Assembly (NCBI GenBank): GCA_018669845.1
Contig: JABHSO010000063.1
Coordinates: forward strand, 1-64,000
Direction of reading: 5' to 3'
Length of the DNA stretch: 64,000 nt
From: Gammaproteobacteria bacterium
Lineage (GTDB): Bacteria > Pseudomonadota > Gammaproteobacteria > GCA-001735895
A program made the translations under genes and the position numbers. How positions within the stretch are numbered: the first letter of the stretch is position 1; every line of letters begins with the position of its first letter. Under the pieces are notes generated by a model, which was given only the letters and a program-made list of their open reading frames with translations, did no database searches and was not told the origin of the DNA. Positions 51,705 to 61,346 of the stretch are shown here, piece after piece.

Positions 51705-52796
51705 ATGAAACGTCGTGATGTTCTGAAAACAGGTGTAGCAGCAGCACTTGGTACTGCTGGCGCTGTAGTTTCGGCACCTGCTATCGCAAAAAGTCGAATT
51801 GAAATCAACATGGTCTCTACCTGGCCTCGTGATTTCCCAGGTCTGGGTACGGGTGCTCAGCGATTCGCAAAAAATCTGGAAGATATTTCCGGTGGTCGTA
51901 TGAAGGTTAATTATTTTGCGGCTGGTGAACGTGTTAAAGCTTTCGATTCACTGGATGAAGTATCATCTGGTAATGCTCAAATGTACCACGGCGCGGATTA
52001 CTACTGGAAAGGTAAGCACCCTGCATGGGCTTATTTTACCGCTGTACCTTTTGGTTTATCTTATACTGAATTCAATGCATGGATGAGGTTTGGTGGTGGT
52101 GAAGCACTGCATGATGAAGTGGCCGGTGGTTTTGGTATGAAGTGTCTGCCCTGTGGTAATACCGGTGTTCAGATGGGTGGCTGGTTCCGTAAGGAAATGA
52201 ATTCTGCTGATGATTTCAAAGGGCTGAAAATGCGTATTCCAGGTCTGGGCGGTGACGTTCTGGCTAAACTGGGTGCTTCTCCTGTATCTTTGCCTGGTGG
52301 TCAGATTTATGAAAATCTGGTATCCGGCGCGATTGATGCAACTGAATGGGTAGGCCCCTGGAATGACAGTTTTATGAAATTCTATGAAGCTGCCAAGTAC
52401 TACTACTACCCTGGTATGCATGAACCGGGTGCTTCTTTAAGTGTCGGTATGAACAAAAAATGGTGGGATGGCCTGTCGAAGACAGATCAGCTTATTATTA
52501 GAGCCGCTGCTGAAACAGAAAACTCAATCATGATGTCTGAGTACAATGCCAAGAACGGTTCTCATCTGGCTAAACTGATTAATGAACAGGGTGTTAAACT
52601 GCGTAAATTCAGTGATGATACCTACGATAGTTTTGGTGATGCGGCTGAGGAAGTTTTTGCTGAAGTTCGTGCGCACAGCGCACTGGCCAAGAAAGTTCAT
52701 GATAGCTTCTTGACAGCTCGTCAGGATGTCGGTGCCTGGGCCAAGATTTCTGATGTTGCTTATATTGAGCAGAGAAATCGTGTACTAGGTCTGTAA
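51705..52796 (+). CDS. TRAP transporter binding protein, TakP-like (2-oxoacid type)
   Basis: This 363-residue DctP-family protein has a twin-arginine signal (MKRRDVLKTGVAAALGTAG, ending PAIAKS). Motifs shared with 2-oxoacid-binding TakP of Rhodobacter are GNTGVQMGGWFRKEMNS, MRIPGLGGDVL, GAIDATEWVGPWND and YYYYPGMHEPG. It captures a carboxylate, probably a keto acid such as pyruvate, for the DctQM carrier next to it. It belongs to the FcbT1 group. The start ATG 51705 is fixed by the AGAGGAAAA site and the TAT signal. A terminator-like hairpin follows, so the binding protein may be made in excess. Confidence 0.92.
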   Translation: MKRRDVLKTGVAAALGTAGAVVSAPAIAKSRIEINMVSTWPRDFPGLGTGAQRFAKNLEDISGGRMKVNYFAAGERVKAFDSLDEVSSGNAQMYHGADYYWKGKHPAWAYFTAVPFGLSYTEFNAWMRFGGGEALHDEVAGGFGMKCLPCGNTGVQMGGWFRKEMNSADDFKGLKMRIPGLGGDVLAKLGASPVSLPGGQIYENLVSGAIDATEWVGPWNDSFMKFYEAAKYYYYPGMHEPGASLSVGMNKKWWDGLSKTDQLIIRAAAETENSIMMSEYNAKNGSHLAKLINEQGVKLRKFSDDTYDSFGDAAEEVFAEVRAHSALAKKVHDSFLTARQDVGAWAKISDVAYIEQRNRVLGL

Positions 52797-52818
52797 AGAC
52801 TGATTACCTGTAAATCAA

Positions 52819-52845
52819 AACGGAGCCTTAAGGCTCCGTTTTTTT
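52819..52845 (+). terminator. Intrinsic terminator after TRAP binding protein gene
   Basis: The stem AACGGAGCC / GGCTCCGTT encloses a short TTAA loop and is followed by a T-run. Read-through would set the ratio between the binding protein and the membrane subunits. Confidence 0.9.
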
Positions 52846-52910
52846 GTATTTAAGTTGCAACAAGCTGAAGCCTCACTTCCTTTTAAAGTCTATTTATCGA
52901 CACTGTCCTG

Positions 52911-53996
52911 ATGACTGATAACCTGTCTATCCATCCTGTTTCAACCTTTAGTAAAACGCTGGCCTATCTCATGGTCTGTTCAGTTTTACTGTATATCTTT
53001 AATAATTACCTGGTTTACTGGCAGGGTTTGCCGGGGCCCTATAATCTTTTAGTGCATCTGGGCTGGTTGGGTGAAGCATCATCAGCAGCTTTAGCAGATG
53101 AAAAAATAAACCACGGCTGGATGCAGCTGGTTGGTTACATTATTGTCTTATTCTTCACAGCAGTTTATGTCATTAAAACAAACTCGCTATCTTTACGTCA
53201 GGCATCGGAACGGTTACAGATACTGGCTGCTTACCTTGTACGAGTGGCTTTCTGGGCAGTTATGCTGATCGGTTTTGTTGACATGCTGATTTCTTTCATG
53301 CGAATTGAAAAATTCCTCGAATTCTGGATTAGTAATGAACTCATTGTTCAACTGGGCCGTCCTTCGTTTCGAGGTATCTATGTGCATTATCCTCTGCTAA
53401 TAAGCTCTTTTGTTTTTGCACTGATATTCCGCAAAATTAGTTTTTCCTGGTTAGCATTAATGGTAGTGCTGTCCGAATTTCAAATTGTATTAACCCGTTT
53501 TGTGTTTTCCTATGAACAGGCTTTTCAGGGTGATCTGGTGCGCTTCTGGTATGCCGCTTTATTTTTATTTGCCAGCGCCTATACCCTGATTAATGAAGGC
53601 CATGTCAGGGTGGATGTTTTATATGCTGGTTTTAGCCGGGTGAAAAAAGCAACAGCAAATATTGTCGGATCGTTGTTTTTGGGTATTCCCCTGTGCTGGG
53701 TTATTTTGATGCACGGCCTGGGCGGAAAAGGTAACAGTATAAATAGCCCGCTGTTAAGTTTTGAAATTTCACAAAGTGGTTATGGCATGTACGTCAAATA
53801 CCTGATGGCTGGTTTTCTGGTGGTGTTTGCGGTCACCATGATTATTCAATTTAGCAGTTATTTTTTACGTAATATGGCCGAGTTGATTGAACCTGAGAAT
53901 AAAAGTCCTGATGAAGCAGGTATTCCACCTTTGACAGATGCAGCTTTGCCTGAAGGCATGAGAAAGAATTCCGCTACACAGAAGAGAGAGTCCTGA
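52911..53996 (+). CDS. TRAP transporter small permease DctQ, enlarged
   Basis: The 361-residue protein is about twice the usual DctQ length (roughly 160-200). It contains at least seven hydrophobic helices: about 12-31, 68-88, 108-130, 155-170, 175-195, 203-225 and 245-265, then 295-320. The C-terminal half is the conserved DctQ domain with LINEGHVRVDVLYAGF. FcbT2-type subunits of this group are known to be longer. It overlaps the DctM start by one base (TGATG). Confidence 0.88.
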   Translation: MTDNLSIHPVSTFSKTLAYLMVCSVLLYIFNNYLVYWQGLPGPYNLLVHLGWLGEASSAALADEKINHGWMQLVGYIIVLFFTAVYVIKTNSLSLRQASERLQILAAYLVRVAFWAVMLIGFVDMLISFMRIEKFLEFWISNELIVQLGRPSFRGIYVHYPLLISSFVFALIFRKISFSWLALMVVLSEFQIVLTRFVFSYEQAFQGDLVRFWYAALFLFASAYTLINEGHVRVDVLYAGFSRVKKATANIVGSLFLGIPLCWVILMHGLGGKGNSINSPLLSFEISQSGYGMYVKYLMAGFLVVFAVTMIIQFSSYFLRNMAELIEPENKSPDEAGIPPLTDAALPEGMRKNSATQKRES

Positions 53997-56656
53997 TGGA
54001 AGTTTATTTTTTATTGCTGCTGGTCATCTTAATGATAGCAGCACTTACTTCAGGTTTTCCTGTAGCTTTTGCGTTACCCGGTTCCGCTATTTTATCCATA
54101 GCAATTGCTGCCTTATGCGGCTATTTGTTTGTTGGCGACCCCGATGCGTTCTTTTCTCACGGTGGCCCAAACCAGTGGTTAAGTGCCGGGGTTACTAATT
54201 TTCGAAGTATGTACTGGGTGGTCGAACGAGATACCCTGATTGCTATTCCGCTGTTCGTGTTCATGGGCATCATGTTACAGCGCTCTAAAATTGCAGAAGA
54301 TTTACTGGTAGCGATGGCCCAATTATTTGGCCCTGTTCCCGGTGGGCTTGGTATTTCAGTTATTTTTGTGGGAGCGCTGCTGGCGGCAACGACCGGTATT
54401 GTTGGTGCTACGGTTATTGCGATGGGGCTTATTTCATTGCCTGCGATGCTACGAAATAATTACTCTAAATCACTGGCCTGCGGAACCATCTGTGCTTCAG
54501 GCACATTGGGGCAAATTATTCCACCCTCGATAGTGTTGATTATTCTGGCAGACCAATTGTCGAGTGCTGCTGATCAGGCGAATACGGCACGTAAATCTGA
54601 ATACAGAGAAGTGACTGGTGAGTTTTCCATGCCCAGTGATTTTGATGTGGTGTCGGCCAGTGCCGGCGACATGTTCATGGGAGCATTTGTCCCGGGTCTG
54701 ATTCTGGTTGGACTGTACATGGCTTATATTTTTATTGCAGCCGTCATCAAACCTGAAGTGGCCCCGCCGGTTCCCTATGACGGAAAATATAACAGGCAAT
54801 TTTTTATCAAAGTTTTAATGGCACTTGCTCCACCATTACTGCTTATATTTACCGTTCTGGGTTCTATCGTATTAGGTATAGCAACTGTAAATCAGGCTGG
54901 TGCAATCGGTGCTGTGGGTGCATTGATCATGGGCAGTTACCGTCTGACTCAGGGCAGTAAAACTGCATATTATCCAGCCATATTAGCGATTGTTTCACTG
55001 GTTGCGATTACCTTCCTGCTGAATAATTACGATTTAAATATCAAAAATATTAAAACTGCAGAGGATCAATTTGGAGTGTATCTGGCTACCATTGCGGTGT
55101 CTGGATTACTGATCTCGGTAGTGTGGGCTATCTGGCGAGCACACAAAATTGATAATATTTTGCATGACGTCATGATTGAAACAGCTAAAACCACTTCCAT
55201 GGTTTTTATTATTTTGCTGGGTGCTGCGATGCTGACATCAGCGTTTCGTGCATTTGGCGGGGAGGAGCTGGTTAAGCAGTTCCTGACTACCTTACCGGGT
55301 GGATTCTGGATGCAGTTCGTGGTGGTGATGGCAGTTATTTTCCTGTTGGGTTTCTTCCTGGATTTTATAGAAATTGCGGTGGTTGTTGTGCCTATTGTAG
55401 CACCTATCCTGTTAGCTAATCCTGAAGCCAATGTCACCGCAGTGTGGCTGGGTGTCATGGTTGGATTAAATATTCAGACTTCATTTTTAACGCCGCCATT
55501 TGGCTTTGCGTTATTTTATTTGAGAGGTGTTGCGCCTGCCATTGTAAAAACCCTGCATATCTATAAAGGTGCCATTGCTTTTATTGGTTTACAGCTGGTT
55601 GGTTTGTTTATTGCCGGAGCATTTCCAACACTGATCAATTACCTTCCAAATCGAACCTATCTGACCTCTGATACAGCACCACCCCCAAATAATCCTCGTA
55701 TTCAGCTTTGTCTGGAAGATATGGTATTTGGTGGATATGCCAGGCAGAAAAATGATATTGAACAGGCTTTGAAACTGGTTAAAAAACTGGATACAGCTTA
55801 TTTTCCCGATAAATATCGACAAAATCTGAATGAAGGTTTTAATGATATGTCAAAAGTATTTGCAACAATTTCTCAAATTGAGAAAGCAGAAAAAGACCTG
55901 CAAAGCTATGTTGTTGAGTATGAACCATTGCACCGTGAAGTCCGTAGCATTCAGCGAGATGTTCGAAAAATAGGTAAAAAAATAGAACTTTTAGAGGATG
56001 GAATAAAACAAATTGAATTCTCGGAAGAACCTGATGAAAGTGCAATGAAAGACCTGGAAAACCAGATTGCAGAGTTAAAATCTGATCAGCAACTATTAAC
56101 GGTGAAAATTCCAGAGCAGTGGAAAAGTGCCAGAGAGCAATATCTGGCTTTAGCTAAAAAGGAAAAAATTGCACGCAATAAATATCGCCGCTTAGTGGAT
56201 GATAGTTATCAGGTAGTGGTGGATACCAGACTCATGATTGCAGCAGCAGATGAACTAAAGCAACTTCAACCAGAGTTAGAAGCTTTGTTTATGGTAATTC
56301 GTGATGCTGAGTTTAAAGATGCTATGGCACAGATCAAGGTGGTAGAGTCATCTTTATCTTCCATTAAAAATGCTCATCCAGTGAAGTCTAAATTATCAAA
56401 AGCACGTCGGGCTTTGAAGAAAACTCAGGATAGAGATAAAGCATCTGGCCAGCTGGTTAAGGCTATACAGATTCTTGAGGTCGAAATAGAATGGCGTACA
56501 AGTGCAAAAAAGAAATTTTCACATGGTCTGGAGCAGTTTGATAACGTGGTGAAAAATACTGTTGGTTTGAGAATGCAGGATAGATTAAAAATTGAGCAGG
56601 CAGAGGAAATAGCCGGCTGTCTGGCGCATCATAAAGATATATCATTGGCTTTTTAA
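53996..56656 (+). CDS. TRAP transporter large permease DctM with long coiled-coil C-terminal extension
   Basis: This 886-residue protein has residues about 1-550 as the DctM/FcbT3 carrier. It shows the ALPGSAILSIAIAAL start, VGATVIAMGLISLPAMLRNN, ICASGTLGQIIPPSIVLIIL and the late FFLDFIEIAVVVVPIVAPIL, with TSFLTPPFGFALFYLRG. About 330 residues follow that are hydrophilic and rich in Glu, Lys, Leu and Gln (for example EKAEKDLQSYVVEYEPLHRE and VRKIGKKIELLEDGIKQ). They are predicted to form long coiled coils. Such a tail is absent from characterised DctM proteins. The start overlaps the DctQ stop. Confidence 0.9.
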   Translation: MEVYFLLLLVILMIAALTSGFPVAFALPGSAILSIAIAALCGYLFVGDPDAFFSHGGPNQWLSAGVTNFRSMYWVVERDTLIAIPLFVFMGIMLQRSKIAEDLLVAMAQLFGPVPGGLGISVIFVGALLAATTGIVGATVIAMGLISLPAMLRNNYSKSLACGTICASGTLGQIIPPSIVLIILADQLSSAADQANTARKSEYREVTGEFSMPSDFDVVSASAGDMFMGAFVPGLILVGLYMAYIFIAAVIKPEVAPPVPYDGKYNRQFFIKVLMALAPPLLLIFTVLGSIVLGIATVNQAGAIGAVGALIMGSYRLTQGSKTAYYPAILAIVSLVAITFLLNNYDLNIKNIKTAEDQFGVYLATIAVSGLLISVVWAIWRAHKIDNILHDVMIETAKTTSMVFIILLGAAMLTSAFRAFGGEELVKQFLTTLPGGFWMQFVVVMAVIFLLGFFLDFIEIAVVVVPIVAPILLANPEANVTAVWLGVMVGLNIQTSFLTPPFGFALFYLRGVAPAIVKTLHIYKGAIAFIGLQLVGLFIAGAFPTLINYLPNRTYLTSDTAPPPNNPRIQLCLEDMVFGGYARQKNDIEQALKLVKKLDTAYFPDKYRQNLNEGFNDMSKVFATISQIEKAEKDLQSYVVEYEPLHREVRSIQRDVRKIGKKIELLEDGIKQIEFSEEPDESAMKDLENQIAELKSDQQLLTVKIPEQWKSAREQYLALAKKEKIARNKYRRLVDDSYQVVVDTRLMIAAADELKQLQPELEALFMVIRDAEFKDAMAQIKVVESSLSSIKNAHPVKSKLSKARRALKKTQDRDKASGQLVKAIQILEVEIEWRTSAKKKFSHGLEQFDNVVKNTVGLRMQDRLKIEQAEEIAGCLAHHKDISLAF

Positions 56657-56698
56657 GATTATTTAAGAAAACAGGATGTGACATAACGGTTTAGTGCT

Positions 56699-57880
56699 AT
56701 GCAATTTTCACTGTCGCACTTACCCGAAATATTATTCGGGTCAGGAAAATTACAACTTCTTCCAGAAGTAATCAGTCAATTTGGCAACCAGGTTTTGCTG
56801 GTGACAGGCGGATCTTCCTGGGCCAAAGCAGGCTGGTGGCCTCAACTGATTGACTCGCTTCAATCTGCGGGTATTCATTACGAACAAGTTATGGTTGCAG
56901 GCGAGCCTTCTCCAGAACTGGTTGATGATGCGGTTAAACAATTCTGTGAATCTAAAATTGATGTGGTGGTCGCCGTTGGGGGTGGTAGTGCTCTGGATGC
57001 AGGAAAGGCCATTGCAGGATTGCTTAAAATAAATCATTCAGTGATGGATTACCTGGAAGGTGTTGGACCTGAATTAAAATACACTGGACCGGCAGTACCT
57101 TTTATTGCTTTGCCGACTACAGCCGGTACAGGCAGTGAAGCGACTAAAAATGCAGTGTTAAGCCGTTTGGGGCCAGGCGGGTTTAAGAAATCATTTAGAG
57201 ATGACTTATTGATGGCTAAGGTAGCCATAGTCGATCCGGATTTACTGGTTAGTTGCCCACCTTCTGTAATTGCTGCAAATGGAATGGATGCATTGACCCA
57301 GTTGATGGAATCCTATGTCTCAACACGTCAAAATACATTCTGTAATGCATTATCTGAACAGGCTATTCGAGCAGTTCGTGATGGCTTGTTGCTGTTATAT
57401 CAGTCGGCAGAAAAAAATCCTCAAGCACGAGAAAATATGGCTTTTGCCTCGATGGTTTCCGGTATTAATCTGGCCCAAACCGGCTTAGGCTCCGTGCACG
57501 GTCTGGCATCACCACTGGGAGCCTTTTATCCAATTCCTCATGGCGTGGTTTGTGGCAGTCTGTTGGCTGAGGCGACGGAAATGAATATCAGGACCATGTT
57601 GCAACGTGAGCCTGATAACCCGGCTTTAGAATCCTATAAAAAAATAGCCCAGATGTTGTGTGGGAAACACTTTAGTGATGTTCATATTGCATTTGATGAA
57701 TTATTTAAGGTTCTACGAGACTGGACTCAGCAGTTGGAAATATCTCACCTGTCCCGTTACGGTGTAAATGAAAGTGATATCGAACGAATTGTGCAAAATG
57801 TAAGTCCGAGCAGCATGCGAACCAACCCGATAAGACTGACAGATGAAGAGATTGCGGCTATAGTGCGCGCCCGACTTTAA
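56699..57880 (+). CDS. Iron-containing alcohol dehydrogenase
   Basis: This 393-residue type III alcohol dehydrogenase has the dinucleotide motif VAVGGGSALDAGKAIAG, TTAGTGSEATKNAVL and metal ligands in ANGMDALTQLMESYVS, GSVHGLASPLGAFYPI and PHGVVCG. It resembles the Fe-ADH/lactaldehyde reductase group. The substrate is unknown. It follows the TRAP transporter by 42 bases in the same direction, so the imported carboxylate or a derived hydroxy/oxo acid may be its substrate. The start is ATG 56699. Confidence 0.9.
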   Translation: MQFSLSHLPEILFGSGKLQLLPEVISQFGNQVLLVTGGSSWAKAGWWPQLIDSLQSAGIHYEQVMVAGEPSPELVDDAVKQFCESKIDVVVAVGGGSALDAGKAIAGLLKINHSVMDYLEGVGPELKYTGPAVPFIALPTTAGTGSEATKNAVLSRLGPGGFKKSFRDDLLMAKVAIVDPDLLVSCPPSVIAANGMDALTQLMESYVSTRQNTFCNALSEQAIRAVRDGLLLLYQSAEKNPQARENMAFASMVSGINLAQTGLGSVHGLASPLGAFYPIPHGVVCGSLLAEATEMNIRTMLQREPDNPALESYKKIAQMLCGKHFSDVHIAFDELFKVLRDWTQQLEISHLSRYGVNESDIERIVQNVSPSSMRTNPIRLTDEEIAAIVRARL

Positions 57881-57897
57881 ATACACCGTACTAACCG

Positions 57898-58545
57898 ATG
57901 AAACTGGCTTTACTCATAATAATTTCTGTCTCGATAGTGGCTTCAGCAATATTCTATCTAACTACGGACAGGTCATTAAACGAAGCGGCTGATATGCCAT
58001 GGCATGTTACTGTGCATGATTCCAGCCATATGGAAGTTTTTGGCATTGTGTTGAATACAACCACCCTGGAACAGGCCCGGCAGAAATTTGGACAACTGGA
58101 TGGTATAGCTCTGTTTAAAAATGCACAGGCAGAATATAGCCTTGAGGGGTATTTTGGAAAGGTCACTATTGGGCCATTCACTGCAAGAATTATTGCTAAC
58201 CTGGATGCCACTCAGCATGAGCTTGAACAATTAACTGAGCACACGATAAAAAGAATTAAAACTAAAGATGGTAGTGAAAGGTGGACTTTAAAAGCAGATA
58301 AACAGGTGGAGCAAGGTGCACGTATTATCAATTCGTTAAGTTATATTCCTACTTATAGTGGTATGGATCAAGAATTTATCAGCCAGCGTTTTGGTGTGCC
58401 GTCTACAAAAAAAGTTGTGGATGAAACGACTCAGCTTTGGTTTTACCCTGAACTTGGTGTCAAAATAATGGTCGATAATGAGGGAAAAGAATTATTTGAA
58501 TACACGGTTCCGGCATTATTTAAAATGGAAGAAGGAGATAATTAA
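57898..58545 (+). CDS. Signal-anchored protein of unknown function
   Basis: The 215-residue protein has an N-terminal hydrophobic segment (about 2-20, KLALLIIISVSIVASAIFYL) and an otherwise soluble, charged domain, presumably periplasmic. Recognisable words are LEQARQKFGQLDGIALF and WYFYPELGVKIMVDNEGKE-like (LWFYPELGVKIMVD). I do not recognise a family. It starts 17 bases after the alcohol dehydrogenase and overlaps the next gene by one base (TAATG), so it shares its transcript. Confidence 0.7.
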   Translation: MKLALLIIISVSIVASAIFYLTTDRSLNEAADMPWHVTVHDSSHMEVFGIVLNTTTLEQARQKFGQLDGIALFKNAQAEYSLEGYFGKVTIGPFTARIIANLDATQHELEQLTEHTIKRIKTKDGSERWTLKADKQVEQGARIINSLSYIPTYSGMDQEFISQRFGVPSTKKVVDETTQLWFYPELGVKIMVDNEGKELFEYTVPALFKMEEGDN

Positions 58546-58913
58546 TGGCTTTATCCGTAGCAATCATAGGTGCCAGCCACAAAGCTCAGCGTTATGCTTA
58601 TAAGGCACAGGTCATGCTGATGGATTATAAACATACGGTTTTTCCGGTGTCGGGCAATGGCCGGGAAATTCTGGGTGTCGAAGGCTATAATTCAATAAAG
58701 CAGATTACTCATCCTGTTGATACTGTTACGTTTTATTTGAATGCCGGGCTGCATGAAAATATCAAACAGGATGTTCTGTCCATCAAACCTCGCCGCATCA
58801 TCTTTAATCCCGGTACAGAATCAACCAAGCTTGAGCAATTTTATCAGCAGCATGGCATAGAAACTCTGGAAGCCTGCACTCTGGTTATGTTACGAACCGA
58901 TCAATTTGAATAA
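58545..58913 (+). CDS. CoA-binding domain protein (YccU-like)
   Basis: This 122-residue Rossmann-like protein matches the CoA_binding_2 pattern. It starts with LSVAIIGASHKAQRYAYKAQ, has HTVFPVSGNGREILGVEGY, and ends with RIIFNPGTESTKLEQF and IETLEACTLVMLRTDQF. The family binds CoA or a related nucleotide in structures; cellular role unknown. It overlaps the preceding hypothetical gene (TAATG) and the convergent YdcF gene by 13 bases. Confidence 0.85.
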   Translation: MALSVAIIGASHKAQRYAYKAQVMLMDYKHTVFPVSGNGREILGVEGYNSIKQITHPVDTVTFYLNAGLHENIKQDVLSIKPRRIIFNPGTESTKLEQFYQQHGIETLEACTLVMLRTDQFE

Positions 58914-59716
58914 TTGCATTCTGATGGAACGATAGAATCTATTTTCCCTGCCAGATAATAAGCAATTAATCCCAGCCATTCATGCGATGCTAGTACCAGT
59001 TGGTTGGCATGCCCAATAAACTCAAAATCAGGTTTGTATAATTTTGATGGTAAGGTCTGGTGATCAACCGGGTAAGGAATTATCATCCAGTTTTGCTTGC
59101 AAAAAATACCCATGGCCCGGGGCATATGATATGCCGTCGTTATCATTATCCATGTTTCATTTGGCTGAGGATTGACTAGTTGTTTGGAGTAACTAACATT
59201 TTCTGCTGTATTTCGAGCTTCATTCTCCATTATTAATCTTTCTGCTGATAAACCTGATTGCAGGAAATACGTTTCTGCTATTTGGGCTTCGGTGGGTTTA
59301 TCCCTGTCAGTGTTTGCGTTTCCTCCGCTAAAAACCAGTTTTGCATCTGGATAAAGTCCGGCCAGGTGAATAAAACTGCTTAACCTCTCATGATACTGGT
59401 TAGTTTCCAGCTGTTGCCATTCTGAGCTCAATTCTGTCATCACTGATCCGCCTAATACTATGATGCCGTCCACCTTTTCTGGTAACTCAGGGTTATGCTG
59501 GAACCTGCTCTCTAGAGGGTGAAGCATCCAGTCTCCGACTGCAAAAAAGCTTAAAAACAAACTACTTATTGTTAGCAAAGATAACAATAAGGTGGCTTTT
59601 TTGATCTGTCTAAAGATAAGCAGAATTAAACATAGGGTTAAAAATATAATGAACAGACTGTCAGGTGATAAAACAGTCCAGACATATTTAGATAAGTAAA
59701 AAAACAGATTATCCAT
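58901..59716 (-). CDS. YdcF/ElyC-family (DUF218) membrane protein
   Basis: The 271-residue protein has two N-terminal helices (about 18-35 and 38-60) and a DUF218 domain (about 80-255): VDGIIVLGGSVMTEL, LVFSGGNANTDRDKPTEA and WIMITTAYHMPRAMGIF. ElyC and SanA, in the same family, act in peptidoglycan and lipid-carrier homeostasis; the exact role is unknown. It is transcribed divergently from the lytic transglycosylase gene, 37 bases away. The head-to-tail contact with the CoA-binding gene is convergent. Confidence 0.88.
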   Translation of the reverse strand: MDNLFFYLSKYVWTVLSPDSLFIIFLTLCLILLIFRQIKKATLLLSLLTISSLFLSFFAVGDWMLHPLESRFQHNPELPEKVDGIIVLGGSVMTELSSEWQQLETNQYHERLSSFIHLAGLYPDAKLVFSGGNANTDRDKPTEAQIAETYFLQSGLSAERLIMENEARNTAENVSYSKQLVNPQPNETWIMITTAYHMPRAMGIFCKQNWMIIPYPVDHQTLPSKLYKPDFEFIGHANQLVLASHEWLGLIAYYLAGKIDSIVPSECNYSN

Positions 59717-59753
59717 TGGAGCTCGTTTTAATTTTCAAGTTATACTCGGCTTT

Positions 59754-60356
59754 ATGATTTTGTTCAGGCATTTTTTGATAATTTCCCTACTGGTCTTTAT
59801 GGCTATCAATAATGGCCATGCTCGTGCGATTGAATCAGATAAATGGCATGATAAATTTGATCGTCATTTTAAAAAGTATTCCAAACGATATTTCGGGCCT
59901 CATTTTGAATGGCGTTGGTTTAAATCTCAAGGAATAGCTGAATCAAATTTGAATGAGAATGCTTCCAGCCCGGTGGGTGCCAAAGGGATTATGCAAATTA
60001 TGCCAGCTACCTTTGAAGAGATAAAAGAGCAGAACCCGACTTATATCGGGCTTAATGTTCCCCGCTGGAATATTGCTGCCGGCATCTTTTATGACCGCCA
60101 GCTGTATCGTAAATGGCGTAAACCTTTACCCAGTGATGAGCGTTTGTTTCTGGCTTTCTCCAGTTATAATGCGGGTTATGGGCGTGTGTTAAAGGCGGTT
60201 AAACGTACCCGTAAAGATAATTACACGTGGATTGAAGTTAAAAAACACTTACCGGCTGAAACTCGTGGTTATGTTTCCAGGATTGCCACGTTGATGGATA
60301 CGACAAACCGTCATAGAAAAACTAACTTACGTCGCTTCTCAGATCTATTTAATTGA
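59754..60356 (+). CDS. Lytic murein transglycosylase (SLT domain)
   Basis: The 200-residue exported protein has an N-terminal signal segment (about 5-22) and an SLT domain. The catalytic Glu is in AESNLNENASSPVGAKGIM, followed by QIMPATFEEI and later FSSYNAGYGRVLKAVKRT. The order is that of the MltF/Slt group, but shorter: only signal plus SLT. It cleaves peptidoglycan with 1,6-anhydro product formation. The neighbouring YdcF-type gene is divergent, a possible cell-wall link. Confidence 0.9.
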   Translation: MILFRHFLIISLLVFMAINNGHARAIESDKWHDKFDRHFKKYSKRYFGPHFEWRWFKSQGIAESNLNENASSPVGAKGIMQIMPATFEEIKEQNPTYIGLNVPRWNIAAGIFYDRQLYRKWRKPLPSDERLFLAFSSYNAGYGRVLKAVKRTRKDNYTWIEVKKHLPAETRGYVSRIATLMDTTNRHRKTNLRRFSDLFN

Positions 60357-60373
60357 CTTTATAAACACCGGCT

Positions 60374-61096
60374 TTATTCAAGTGGGTAAATTCCAGCGGG
60401 TTTGCTAATCAGTCTACTAAAAATCCATGCGGTTTTTCCTGTATGGGTAATTCCAATATAGGTCCAGCCATTTTGTTCTCGAAGTGGGATGACGTTATGT
60501 CCTCGTTCCAATGTTGCAACCACTTTATAGCTTTTATCCGGGCCACGTCTTGTATTGGCCTTATCAACGTTAACCTGCATAGTATCACCTAGTAGTGACC
60601 AGTCAGTTTTGAGTAATAATTGAAAGGTGTTTTGAGCCAGCTCATTATTGCTGCTGAGTAAAGCCATTAGAGTCTCCTTGGCGGGTTCATGACCTTTTAA
60701 TGCCGCTGAAATATACCAGCCAAGAGCAATGGGTAAGTTTTTTTCTACCCCCAATCCCTGTGAATAGAGATCTCCAAGTGCGTAATGAGAGTTTGCATCA
60801 CCGGTGGTAGCTGATTTGAGCCACCAATTTAAGGCTTTTTCATCATTTATGCTTAAACCATAGCCATTATGATACATCCAGCCTATATTGTACTGTGCTG
60901 AGCTATTACCCTGTTGGGCCAGCGGTTCCCAGATGCAGTAGGCAATTGCATAATTACCCTGCTGCATGGCGCTTCTTGCTTTAAGGTCGAGCTTATCAGT
61001 TTGTTGTTGATGACTGAAAAACTGGGCATGTAATTGGCCGCTTAGCAAAAAAAATAGCAAAGTTAAACTTGATCTGAAAACTGATGTCATAGGCAT
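60374..61096 (-). CDS. Exported Sel1-repeat protein with C-terminal SH3 domain
   Basis: This protein of about 240 residues has a signal peptide (MTSVFRSSLTLLFFLLSGQL then HAQFF). Two to three Sel1-like repeats follow (SSAQYNIGWMYHNGYGLSI, NSHYALGDLYSQGLGVEKN), then a bacterial SH3 domain (about 185-235) with DKANTRRGPDKSYKVVATLE and GKTAWIFSRLI. The start was chosen at ATG 61096 over 61129 because it gives a better signal peptide. Such proteins bind partner proteins in the periplasm, often at the cell wall. The neighbour is the lytic transglycosylase, convergent. Confidence 0.83.
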   Translation of the reverse strand: MPMTSVFRSSLTLLFFLLSGQLHAQFFSHQQQTDKLDLKARSAMQQGNYAIAYCIWEPLAQQGNSSAQYNIGWMYHNGYGLSINDEKALNWWLKSATTGDANSHYALGDLYSQGLGVEKNLPIALGWYISAALKGHEPAKETLMALLSSNNELAQNTFQLLLKTDWSLLGDTMQVNVDKANTRRGPDKSYKVVATLERGHNVIPLREQNGWTYIGITHTGKTAWIFSRLISKPAGIYPLE

Positions 61097-61346
61097 TGCT
61101 CTATATAAGAAAAGGTTAATATTAAACAAAAGTATGAAATATTTCTCTTAAGCATTTGAATTTCCAAAGAATATGCTAGTATAAATTAGTAGTGTTATTA
61201 TATTTTTTGTTATTTAGCGGGTTATTATGGTTGTTGTCTTATCATTTTAAAACTGTTGTTGCCATTTTATATGTTTATTTGCCGCTATAATTAACTTCAA
61301 GGGTCAATGTGACCTTACTCAGGATATACAACAGGTAGACCTAGAC

